64,000 nt of DNA, taken from assembly GCF_025200925.1 (NCBI RefSeq), contig NZ_CP104174.1, positions 5,208,001 through 5,272,000 of the forward strand, given 5' to 3'. Source of the stretch: Bradyrhizobium sp. CB1015. Lineage in GTDB: Bacteria > Pseudomonadota > Alphaproteobacteria > Rhizobiales > Xanthobacteraceae. A model generated the notes under the pieces. It was not told where the DNA came from and made no database searches. It was given only the letters and a program-made list of their open reading frames with translations. A program made the position numbers and the translations under genes. Below are positions 14,915 to 22,383 of the stretch, one piece after another (the stretch's first letter is position 1; the number at the start of each line of letters is the position of its first letter).

Positions 14915-15919
14915 TTAGGCCGCGATCTTCTCCAGCGCCACCAGTGCTGCGTCCTGCAATGCCACGCCCTTGCGCTCGCCTGCCTTGCCCGTGCCCCAGC
15001 CCCGTTTTGCGCCAATCTCGCGCGCGTTCAGACCGTCTAAGCTGGCTTCCAATACCGCGAGGTGATCGCCCAACGCAGCTTGAACGCGTGGCGCGTCCGT
15101 GTCGGCCACGATGGCATTCTCAGCCGCGTCTGGCGCACCGACGAAGCTGCCCTTGGCTGCGGTCGGATTGCTGTGCACGCGATACGATAGGAACTCAGCA
15201 CCGTGCGCAACGGCAGTTGGGCACCGTTCTGCTGGCGCAAGGCCGGCATTGGTACGGGCTTCGGCGAATGTGGCGCGCGAACCTAGACCCGTGCGGTCTA
15301 TCTCCATCCGTCGATTGTCATTGCATGCGCACAGACTCTGCGTCCAATGGGCTGAGCGCAAGCGTCGATAATCCTCACCCTCGGAGCCACGCTCACGATA
15401 GGTCGACACCATCGGAAACCCGCCGCTACCACGAATAGAAAGGTGCCGCTGATTGTCGGCCTGCCGCTCTTCATCGCTTATGCGCCGGCCGCCCTTCGCT
15501 TGCCTGAATAGCTCAGCGGCTTCGTGCCAACGGTTGTCCGAGCCTCGCCATTTTACAATGCGCCCGTTCTCAACCTTGATGTGGCTCCTAGCAGCTGCGT
15601 CCAGTTCTGCGGGGGTAATCGGGCCGTAGCCGCCGCGGATCCCGATGGCGCGTTTCACGGCAATCCGCACTATTTCGTCGGGACTCGGCCGGATCTCCAC
15701 GATCCTATCTACTTGTGTGCTGCCAACCTCGCTATCGTTGGCTGCGAACCATGCCGAAGGCGCGAGCGGAGCGGCATAGTCTTGCAGGAGGCGCAAATCT
15801 GAACGCCTGCCTGCACGGGCAAGGCGGGACTCGAGCGGGGTTTGCTTCATAGATTGTCTCAGGGGACGTGACGTTCGGGCCATTTGCTGGCTCTTGGCGT
15901 GACCGGTTTCCGGCTGCAC
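14915..15919 (-). CDS. Hypothetical protein with C-terminal helix-turn-helix, up to 334 residues
   Basis: The start is uncertain: GTG at 15919 or the internal ATG at 15850 (MKQTPLESRLARAG). The middle contains VDRIVEIRPSPDEIVRIAVKRAIGIRGGYGPITPAELDAAARSHIKVENGRIVKWRG. The C-terminus, LDGLNAREIGAKRGWGTGKAGERKGVALQDAAL, reads as a helix-turn-helix of the kind seen in phage late regulators. It follows the putative replication gene by 23 bases, so it belongs to the same leftward transcript. A regulatory role is inferred from position and the helix-turn-helix. Confidence 0.55.
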   Translation of the reverse strand: MQPETGHAKSQQMARTSRPLRQSMKQTPLESRLARAGRRSDLRLLQDYAAPLAPSAWFAANDSEVGSTQVDRIVEIRPSPDEIVRIAVKRAIGIRGGYGPITPAELDAAARSHIKVENGRIVKWRGSDNRWHEAAELFRQAKGGRRISDEERQADNQRHLSIRGSGGFPMVSTYRERGSEGEDYRRLRSAHWTQSLCACNDNRRMEIDRTGLGSRATFAEARTNAGLAPAERCPTAVAHGAEFLSYRVHSNPTAAKGSFVGAPDAAENAIVADTDAPRVQAALGDHLAVLEASLDGLNAREIGAKRGWGTGKAGERKGVALQDAALVALEKIAA

Positions 15920-15941
15920 GCTTAGCTAAGTGCAGTGAGGT

Positions 15942-16841
15942 TCATGCGGCCTCGTCGTCCGCTACACCGTTATCGTTAGCCGGAGCGAGCACATATCGCC
16001 CGCCCCGTAGATAGACGCGACATCCAATTAGCTCTGCTGGCTCATTGACTTCATCGAGGCCGGCAGACGCACACAACAGCTCTAGCTCCCTCTGCCCGTC
16101 AGCCTGCATATCCTTGTCGGCAGACTCCACCGCTATGATGTCGCCACCACCTTCCTCGAAATCGAGGGAAAGCCAGCTCTCGCCATCTTCCGTTTCAACG
16201 GTCGCGCCAACAATCTTCTTCGTGACGACTGGCGGCGGCACCCCATAGGTGCCCGCCGACATGTCGGCATCTATAGGCCCTTCCATAGGAAGGCCATAGG
16301 ATTGGTGCCGCGTCGGCGCGGTAGCTACGCCGTCTAGGTACCGCACGGGCGCGGTAACAAAGCTACGTAGTGACCGCGCGGGTGCGGTAGCTACGGTGTC
16401 GCCGCTAGATACCGCACGGGTGCGGTCACTACGCTGTGCACGACGTCGCCGCCTTTTGGCTTGCGCGAGCGGCTTTATGTAATTGTAAATGGCGGTCGCG
16501 GTGTCTCGCACCCACCTAAACGGTAGAAGATATGTATTGCCGCGCCGGCCGATGCCCTGCTCAGCAATGGATATGTATCCGCGCTCGGCAAGGTGAGCGA
16601 TTGAACGGGCTGTGCTGGCATCGTCACGCCCCGTTTCCTTGGCGAGGTGTGCAGCCGATGTCGGTCGCGTTGCGCCGCCCTTGGGACCGTCCTTCAGGAA
16701 TCTATCGGCAAGCTCGGCCAGGACGGCCAGATCACAAGCAGAGAGTTCTGTGTCCTTGGTGGCATACAGCAAAAGTTGGAACTGCTGCACTGGACCGATG
16801 GCACCTTCCGCGAGGCTCGGCTTATCGCCCTCCATGGCCAC
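15942..16841 (-). CDS. Winged-helix protein, putative replication initiator with internal iterons
   Basis: About 299 residues. The N-terminal domain (LSACDLAVLAELADRFLKDG then TSAAHLAKETGRDDASTARSIAHLAERGYISI and a wing RRGNTYLLPF) is a winged helix typical of phage replication proteins. Next comes a basic linker encoded by four DNA repeats (16307-16432), then an acidic C-terminus. Repeats inside the initiator gene recall lambda O, which binds iterons within its own coding sequence. Start GTG 16841 or ATG 16835, after GGAGGG. It overlaps the upstream gene by 20 bases. A helicase loader would be expected nearby, but none was recognised. Confidence 0.6.
   Translation of the reverse strand: MAMEGDKPSLAEGAIGPVQQFQLLLYATKDTELSACDLAVLAELADRFLKDGPKGGATRPTSAAHLAKETGRDDASTARSIAHLAERGYISIAEQGIGRRGNTYLLPFRWVRDTATAIYNYIKPLAQAKRRRRRAQRSDRTRAVSSGDTVATAPARSLRSFVTAPVRYLDGVATAPTRHQSYGLPMEGPIDADMSAGTYGVPPPVVTKKIVGATVETEDGESWLSLDFEEGGGDIIAVESADKDMQADGQRELELLCASAGLDEVNEPAELIGCRVYLRGGRYVLAPANDNGVADDEAA
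16307..16432. repeat. Four iteron-like 22-bp repeats, putative origin
   Basis: Copies begin at 16307, 16340, 16373 and 16411. Their shared core is ACCGCRCGGGYGCGGT followed by an ARCTAC-like tail. The fourth copy contains a perfect dyad ACCGCAC-GG-GTGCGGT. Spacings are 33, 33 and 38 bp; since 38 is not a multiple of three, the outer copy is read in another frame, so the likeness is kept at DNA level. A TA-rich segment (16473-16490) lies just outside. Confidence 0.65.
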
Positions 16842-17043
16842 GCCCTCCGGCCGCTACAGCGGCGCGCGCGATGTCGTCAGCAATCCCTATATCGAAGCGG
16901 ACTCCAGGGCTGAACACTCGCATAGAGCCGTCTGGCTTGCGCGTGACCAAAACGTCTACGGCCCTTACGCCTGGAGCAATCTCTAGATCTATTTTCGCAA
17001 CGTGCTTGGCGTCCCAACCGGGCCGCACATTCGTAATCTTCAC
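16822..17043 (-). CDS. Small conserved phage-type protein, 73 residues
   Basis: GTG start behind GAGGA. The sequence (MKITNVRPGWDAKHVAKIDLEIAPGVRAVDVLV, then RKPDGSMRVFSPGV) is a beta-rich pattern resembling small SpoVG-like or phage early proteins often found just before replication genes. Its last 20 bases overlap the putative initiator. Exact role unknown. Confidence 0.6.
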   Translation of the reverse strand: MKITNVRPGWDAKHVAKIDLEIAPGVRAVDVLVTRKPDGSMRVFSPGVRFDIGIADDIARAAVAAGGRGHGGR

Positions 17044-17069
17044 TTAGCGTCCTCGTAAATCAGTCGATG

Positions 17070-17270
17070 TTAGAAAAATCCCACACTGGTGTTTGCCAGC
17101 GCGTACTGCGGTTTAGGTTGGAAGAAAAAGTCGTCTCCCATCCGGCATAGCGAAAAGCCACGTCTGTCCATGTCCGCGATCGTCATCGCAAGCTTTTTGT
17201 CCAGATCGGTTAGGTGGGCATCAGACAGAACGCGAGATGCCCAAGCACGACGAGCGGCGCGGTTACCCAT
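17070..17270 (-). CDS. Hypothetical early protein, 66 residues
   Basis: ATG preceded by GGAGACC. Starts MGNRAARRAWASRVLSDAHL; helical first half, then a FSLCRMGDDFFFQPKPQYAL segment. Second gene of the leftward early block. No family recognised. Confidence 0.55.
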   Translation of the reverse strand: MGNRAARRAWASRVLSDAHLTDLDKKLAMTIADMDRRGFSLCRMGDDFFFQPKPQYALANTSVGFF

Positions 17271-17371
17271 GAAAGGTCTCCCGAGGTTAGCGGTTGAACC
17301 GGTAATGAGTAGTGCGATTTCCGCGGCCTCGCACTAAACCGGCGCCCCACAATCCTCTCTGTGACCGAGCC

Positions 17372-17569
17372 TCATGTCTGGTGGTCCGACGTCCCGCGCT
17401 CGCGTACCAGGCGGGCTACTCGGCGCGGACCATCCCAAACCTCAACGGTCGGATGGGCCTCCAAGAATTTTTGAGCCCTAGCCTCGGCGTCTTTGTCGGT
17501 CTGGCAATCAATCTCATAGGCCGCACGAGCAACGCCGGATAAATCGACCGCGTACGCAACGTATCGCAT
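17372..17569 (-). CDS. Small conserved hypothetical protein, 65 residues
   Basis: MRYVAYAVDLSGVARAAYEIDC with AGGGGGA before the ATG. Followed by TDKDAEARAQKFLEAHPTVEVWDGPRRVARLVRE, a small alpha/beta protein of a type I recall as frequent in Bradyrhizobium, function unknown. It is the rightmost confident gene of the element and probably lies nearest the early leftward promoter. Confidence 0.65.
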   Translation of the reverse strand: MRYVAYAVDLSGVARAAYEIDCQTDKDAEARAQKFLEAHPTVEVWDGPRRVARLVRERGTSDHQT

Positions 17570-17840
17570 TACAGTCCCCCTGGTCAGGAAGGCTGCAACT
17601 ACGATTCTCTTGTGCGCTTACTGTTCCTGCGGTCCGCGCAAGAAAACGGCCCCAGCTTTTGGCGGCGGCTGGGGCCGCTGGAATGCTCCAACACGCAGAG
17701 GGGGCTACAGCTGGAGCAAAGCATCAATCCGACCGCTCTCGATGTGTTCCTAGGAAAGGGCACCTTGAGACCGACCAGCTTGCCCCGCGAACGACGCCGG
17801 GCATCTCGGGCACCGAACACCACGTGAACGTCCGCTAGCC
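17570..17840. other. Non-coding right-end region with a strong hairpin
   Basis: No convincing gene between the last early gene and the right arm repeat. It contains a 10-bp perfect stem, CGGCCCCAGC / GCTGGGGCCG (17647-17677, 11-base loop), suited to a terminator-like barrier or a structured RNA. Frames on both strands are open but have poor coding character. An early promoter for the leftward genes should lie near 17575-17650; no clear -35/-10 pair was identified. Confidence 0.45.
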
Positions 17841-17868
17841 ACTCCGGGACTTTTTCCGGGACTCTGCG
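17841..17868. repeat. 28-bp direct repeat, right copy (putative integrase arm site)
   Basis: Identical to 2881-2908. Contains two spaced AGTCCCGGA copies on the minus strand and lies 135 bp inside the right core. Together the two copies would form the arms of attP after excision. Confidence 0.7.
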
Positions 17869-17980
17869 CCGGCAATCCGTGGGTTTTGCCCAGTTTTGAA
17901 CGGCTTTCGTTCCGGGGCAGCGATGCCCGCAACTTCAAAAACGTTAGATATCTCAAAGTCTTCGCTACCTTAAACGGCGC

Positions 17981-19222
17981 TTAAGACCATGACGCATTCA
18001 ATCTTTGGAAACTCGGATGCACCAGCGCCTCGGGCGCGACCGCGAGCACGATCAGCGCCGCCACCGCCAGCGTGCGGAAGGTGATGGCGCGGCGGTCGAC
18101 CATGACGGCGATCAGCACCACTGCCGTCATGAAGAACGAGCGTTGCGTCGCGACCTCCGCGCCCGACAGCAGCAGGTAGAACGCGGCCGCGACCAGCGCC
18201 GCGGCCGCTGACCATTTCTTGATGGCAAAGCCGGCCGCCAGGCCCGGGATCAAGGCCAGCAGCGCGCGCACCGCGAAGAAGACGACGCCGGCGACGACCG
18301 CCATGTGATAGCCGGAGATCGACAGCACATGGCCGAGCCCCGAGACGAACATGGCATCGTTGACGGGCGCGGTGATCGCATCGCGCCGCCCCGTGAGCAG
18401 CGCCGTTGCGATCGCGCGGTTGTCGCCTTCGAGCGTTGCGCGGATGCGCGCGTCGATCGCGTCGCGCAGGCCCTGCATGAAGGCGGCGTAGCGCAGCCGC
18501 AAGCCGCCGGCGTCCGGCGGCGTGGACGCCGTGATCGCGCCCATCACGAAGCCGGAGGCGCCGATGCCCTGGAAGAACATGTCGCGCGAGAAATCATAGC
18601 TGCCGGGGCGCACCGGCGAGATCGGCGGCATCAGCCGCGCCTTCAATTGCACGAAGCTGCCGACTTCGGGCGCCGTGCCCTTGCGCACCGAGAGGCGGAC
18701 GCGCTCGAGCTTGACCTCGCTGCGCTGCGCCTCCATCGCGCTGACGCGCAGCACGAAGCGATCGGTACGCTCGCGGATGTCGCGCGCTTCGACGAAGCCC
18801 GACAGCGACACCGAATAGAGCGGCTTGGCCAGCACGGGATGAGCGATGCGCGCCGTCTTCCAGGTCGCCATGGCAAAGCCGGATGCGACCGCCGCGAGCA
18901 TGATGGCAGGCGCAAACAGCCGGCTCCGCCGCAATAGCACGGCGCCGAACATTAGCGCGATGGCCGTCGCGGCGACCACCCACAGCACCGGCTCATGATC
19001 GGCAGCGAAATAAAGCGCAATGCCGCCGCCGAAGGCGACGGGCAGCCACGGCAACAGTCGGCCAGGCCCGGCCTCGGCGCGCGCCCATTGCCGCAGCGTT
19101 GCGACGATTGCCGGCCAGATGCCAAAGCCCGCCGGCGCAAAGCCGCCGGCCGGGGCGGCGCGGCCGACCGGCCACGTCCCGGCAACTCCCTGGGAGCGTC
19201 CTGGCCGCCCCGGCTCCGCCAT
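17981..19222 (-). pseudogene. comEC: comEC, N-terminal fragment
   Basis: First 400 or so residues of the ComEC/Rec2 DNA channel. A Gly/Ala/Pro-rich start is followed by membrane helices, a DUF4131-like OB domain (LYSVSLSGFVEARDIRERTDRFVLRV to VGSFVQLKARLMPP) and the start of the competence domain with the signature GLGHVLSISGYHMAVVAG. It ends ...EALVHPSFQ and then seven residues (RLNASWS) encoded by the element. The missing part is at 1751-2812. Promoter and start are intact, so a truncated membrane protein could still be made. Confidence 0.93.
18004..18010. repeat. Right attachment core (TTTGGAA)
   Basis: Same seven bases as 2812-2818, at the point where comEC coding sequence resumes (HPSFQ). 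Defines the right junction of the element. Confidence 0.8.
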
Positions 19223-19318
19223 TCCCTTGCACCTTACGATACGCGACGGGTGCGGAGGCTACCGGACCGTGCGGCTGCGGGAATAGCGGTACAGATCGAG
19301 AACAGGCGACGGAGCGCC

Positions 19319-19551
19319 CTACTTTTCCTCTTCCATGGTCACGGCCACCGACGCCTTGGCGGACAGCCGGACCTTGTTGCCTTCGACATCGGCGACTAGC
19401 CCCTTGTCGATGAAGTGATGGTGCCCCTTGTGGCTGCCTCGCCGCTGTCCTTCTTGGTCAGCTTGATGCGGTTGCCCTCGACACGGTCGACCGTGCCGAC
19501 ATGGACGTCGTCGGCGCCGATCACTTCTATATGCTCTGCGATGTTCTGCAT
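19319..19551 (-). pseudogene. DUF2171 small protein, apparent frameshift
   Basis: The first frame, MQNIAEHIEVIGADDVHVGTV then DRVEGNRIKLTKKDSGEAA, is a DUF2171 (PRC-barrel-like) beta protein. It then drifts into TRGTITSSTRG and stops. The adjacent frame continues the family pattern, HKGHHHFIDKGLVADVEGNK, and ends VAVTMEEEK at a stop at 19319. One added C near 19430 would rejoin them into a 77-residue protein. Either a real frameshift or a miscalled short C run. Its neighbour is comEC, transcribed in the same direction. Confidence 0.75.
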
Positions 19552-19609
19552 GGCGGGATCCTCATTGGACCCACATAACGCCTGAGGCTTTCCGTTCGTT
19601 CGTGACAAG

Positions 19610-19932
19610 AGCGCCGAGCGCGGTGGGCGACCGTTCCATCTCAGGACGGGGCAGCCCCGGTCCGGTCGATTGAGCCGAAAGTCTCATAAGACGCCAGCCC
19701 CGGCGGGACTACACTGCTTCTCCGCCTCCCCGGTAGACGGGCAGGTCGTGATAGCTCGCGGTACCGAAACGACCGCTGGAGCTTTTTCTCAGGTGGCTCG
19801 AACCTCCTGAGATTTGGCGTTGCGGACGCAACTCGCAATTCTCGCCTGTGGCGTCGCGCACCAAGCGTACTGCGCGAGCGACGGGCGCTGAAAAGCGTCA
19901 AGAGTAGCGTCTGAATTTGACAGGAGCAGCAC
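19610..19932. other. Intergenic stretch before the MHS transporter
   Basis: No gene of good coding character. It holds several short GC-rich inverted repeats and ends in CAGGAG, the ribosome site of the transporter. Frames reading leftward across it look like antisense noise. Confidence 0.4.
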
Positions 19933-21261
19933 ATGGCAATTCAAGTACCGAGCGATTTTCGCCGCGTGATTGTTGCTGCGTCGGTGGGAAACGTCATCGA
20001 ATGGTATGATTTCTACATCTTTGGCAGTCTGGCCGCAGTTCTGTCGGTCAAGTTCTTCGAACAGTCCCACCCGGTCGCAGCCCTCCTCAGCACGATCGCG
20101 CTATTCACTGCAGGATTCCTGATCCGTCCGTTGGGAGCTTTCCTCTTTGGATGGATGGGCGACCGGGTCGGACGAAAATATACGTTCCTCATCACGCTGA
20201 GCGGAATGGGACTGGGTACGGGAGCAATCGGGTTGATCCCGACCTACCAGTCCATCGGACTGACGGCGGCGTTCCTTTTATTCGGCCTGCGCATGATTCA
20301 GGGTCTGTGTTTGGGCGGCGAATATGGCGGCGCCATCACCTATGTCGCAGAGCATGTCCCGGACGACAAGCGCGGCTACTACACCGGCTGGCTGCAGACC
20401 TCGCCGACTCTCGGCATCGTCGTGTCCCTGGCCGTGATCATCCTGACACGGACCTGGTTCGGCAATCAGGTTTTTGACGAATGGGCGTGGCGCGTTCCGT
20501 TCCTGGTGTCCTTCCTGCTTGTGGCCATCGCAATCTACATTCGGCTCCAGCTCCAGGAGACGCCGATCTTCCAGGAAATCAGGGCCCGCGGCCAGATGAC
20601 GGCGAATCCGTGGAAGGAGGCCTTCCTCAGTTCGAACGTCAAATTCATCGGGATCGCAATCGTGGTCCTGATCGGACAGGGCGTGGTCTGGTACAGCGGT
20701 CAGTTCTGGGCGCTGTATTTCCTTCAGCAGGTCTCGAAGGTGGACGCGCTGACCTCCGCCTACATCGTGGGAGCCGCGCTGCTGATTGCCACACCGAGCC
20801 TGATTTTCTTCGGCTGGCTGTCGGATCAGATCGGCCGCAAGCCGGTCATCCTGGGCGGCATGCTGCTCGCCGCGATCACGTACTATCCGCTGTATCTATG
20901 GCTGGGAGCGGTCACGCAGCCCGGCAACATCAACTATCCGACCGCGATCTTCATCATCTTCATCCTCGTTTGTTACGTTGGGATGGTCTACGGGCCGGTC
21001 GGCGCGTTCCTGGCGGAATTCTTTCCGGGCAGGATCAGGTACACGTCGGTATCGGTGCCGTACCACATCGGCAATGGCTGGGGTGGTGGACTGGTGCCGT
21101 TCATCACGTCGGCGGCATTCGCAGCGACCGGGAGCATCGGCTACGCATTGATCTATCCGATCGCGGTCCCCGCGGTATGCTTCCTGCTCGCGCTGTTCCT
21201 GATGCCGGAGACGCGCAAGATCAGCATCTGGCAGCCGATCGAGCCCAAAACCGCATCGTGA
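19933..21261 (+). CDS. MHS-family major facilitator transporter
   Basis: A 442-residue, 12-helix inner-membrane symporter of the metabolite:H+ family (relatives ProP, KgtP, ShiA). Signatures: GNVIEWYDFYIFG at the start, the loop 2-3 motif GWMGDRVGRKYT, GLCLGGEYGGAITYVAEH in helix 4, and a second half motif GWLSDQIGRKP. The likely substrate is a small carboxylate or osmolyte; the sequence alone does not tell which. ATG after CAGGAG. It stands alone, with about 300 bp of leader. Confidence 0.92.
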   Translation: MAIQVPSDFRRVIVAASVGNVIEWYDFYIFGSLAAVLSVKFFEQSHPVAALLSTIALFTAGFLIRPLGAFLFGWMGDRVGRKYTFLITLSGMGLGTGAIGLIPTYQSIGLTAAFLLFGLRMIQGLCLGGEYGGAITYVAEHVPDDKRGYYTGWLQTSPTLGIVVSLAVIILTRTWFGNQVFDEWAWRVPFLVSFLLVAIAIYIRLQLQETPIFQEIRARGQMTANPWKEAFLSSNVKFIGIAIVVLIGQGVVWYSGQFWALYFLQQVSKVDALTSAYIVGAALLIATPSLIFFGWLSDQIGRKPVILGGMLLAAITYYPLYLWLGAVTQPGNINYPTAIFIIFILVCYVGMVYGPVGAFLAEFFPGRIRYTSVSVPYHIGNGWGGGLVPFITSAAFAATGSIGYALIYPIAVPAVCFLLALFLMPETRKISIWQPIEPKTAS

Positions 21262-21464
21262 CGAATAGTCTTGTGCAAGGTTTTGGTGCAGGCCTTGGTG
21301 TAAGATCCGAGAAGGCCTGCACCAGGCCGCATCGGCCTCTCTGCGCGACGAGGGTCATTGAAATCCCGTCACGTCCAGGCGTTGTCCTCGGCGTGCTCAA
21401 GTCGAGGCTCGCCTCCGGCCGCCAGCCGGTAGCGGTCGGCGGAGAATTTGGCCGATTGCTCTCG

Positions 21465-21827
21465 TCAGCCGGCCGGATGATGCCAGCGATCGTGCCACCA
21501 GGCGCTGAAGTCACGATCGGTCGTCAGCTCCCAGCCACCGAGCAAGATCACCAGCAGACCCGACAATACGCTGCTCGCCGTGGCTGCTGCCTGGTCATAG
21601 CCAATGGTCCAAGGCACCAGCACCAGCGCCAGGCCCAGCAGCATTTCGCCCCACTCTTCCAGGTAGGACGGGATGATAAAGGCCTCTACGGCAAACAGCA
21701 TGACGCCGAGCCCGAGCGCGATGGTGATCCAGACAGCCGCCCCGGATAAACCCAGGATAGGGGACGACAGGACCAGCCACACGCCCACCAACAGGCTGGC
21801 AGCGTCTTGCCAATGTTGGATGCGCAT
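21465..21827 (-). CDS. SPW-repeat membrane protein, 120 residues
   Basis: Starts MRIQHWQDAASLLVGVWLVLSSPILGLSG, followed by further hydrophobic helices (ITIALGLGVMLFAVEAFIIP, LLGLALVLVPWTIGY, SVLSGLLVILLGGWEL). The repeated S/V-P-W after a helix is the SPW hallmark. Typically four membrane helices, function unknown. ATG preceded by GAGGTGAGC. It is transcribed leftward, away from the small gene at 22075, and converges with the transporter. Confidence 0.85.
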   Translation of the reverse strand: MRIQHWQDAASLLVGVWLVLSSPILGLSGAAVWITIALGLGVMLFAVEAFIIPSYLEEWGEMLLGLALVLVPWTIGYDQAAATASSVLSGLLVILLGGWELTTDRDFSAWWHDRWHHPAG

Positions 21828-22074
21828 AATGCTCACCTCCCCTCTCTTACTTATCTGGGGACGTACCGATGAAAAATCATCCGTCCGGCCTGCGTTGTGT
21901 TGCCGCGAGGGCCGGTCCAGGAGCCGGCGTCCAAGCCCGGCTGCCCCCATGCCCGGAGAGGCCCTTGCGAGTGCGGCGCACCCGGATGCAGACTGTCGCC
22001 GCTGGACAGGTGTCAATGTCGACCGTTTCCCGGTGCCGCGGAAGTTCGCGCCCGGAGCAGAGGGAGATGACGCC

Positions 22075-22257
22075 ATGCGAGAAATGGAAATCCACGACTA
22101 TGCGCGGCAGTTGCTGGAAGCCCATGGCCCCAAGGCCATTGCGGAAGCCGCTCAAAACGCCATCGAACTCGAGCAGAAGGGCGAGCTCGAATTGGCAAAA
22201 ACCTGGCGGCACATCGAAGATGCGATGAAGCTGATGCGCGGGCCGCACCAAAGCTGA
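22075..22257 (+). CDS. Small helical protein, 60 residues
   Basis: MREMEIHDYARQLLEAHGPK, then AIAEAAQNAIELEQKGELELAKTWRHIEDAMKLMRGP. Almost wholly helical and charged. ATG preceded by AGGGAGATGA. I recall similar small proteins in rhizobia but no function. It lies 126 bp before the glutamine synthetase gene and may share its transcript. Confidence 0.7.
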   Translation: MREMEIHDYARQLLEAHGPKAIAEAAQNAIELEQKGELELAKTWRHIEDAMKLMRGPHQS

Positions 22258-22383
22258 CTGCCGGCGCGCAAAGCTTGCCTGACTGCGGCGGCAACGCCGA
22301 ACGTGGACCACAGTCCGTCGCGAGCCGCCAGGTTGCGGCCGAACGGCTACGCGATCTCGGGACGCTGACCTGGGAGCGAAGCC

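Larger units (their letters stand above)
2812..18010. mobile_element. Integrated phage-derived element inside comEC, about 15.2 kb
   Basis: The comEC gene is contiguous on both sides of this block. Both junctions share the 7-bp core TTTGGAA (2812-2818 and 18004-18010); removing 15,192 bp restores the reading HPSFQ-MSFAAT. A tyrosine integrase reads toward the left end with an excisionase gene upstream of it. The element carries phage proteins (P27-type small terminase, HK97-type prohead protease, tape measure remnant) and a putative replication gene, but no recognised large terminase, portal, major capsid, tail fibre or lysis gene. Base composition is visibly less GC-rich in places, notably 5.9-7.4 kb. 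It is either a decayed prophage or a satellite-like element. Confidence 0.9.

Noticed and set aside
16307..16432. Array considered as CRISPR or a plain protein repeat
   Set aside because: Only four copies, spacers of 11-16 bp, no cas genes; one interval is out of frame, which excludes a protein-level repeat.
17599..17827. Open frames on both strands at the right end of the element
   Set aside because: No ribosome site, biased to Arg/Pro/Ser, and a strong hairpin lies in the middle. Better treated as non-coding.
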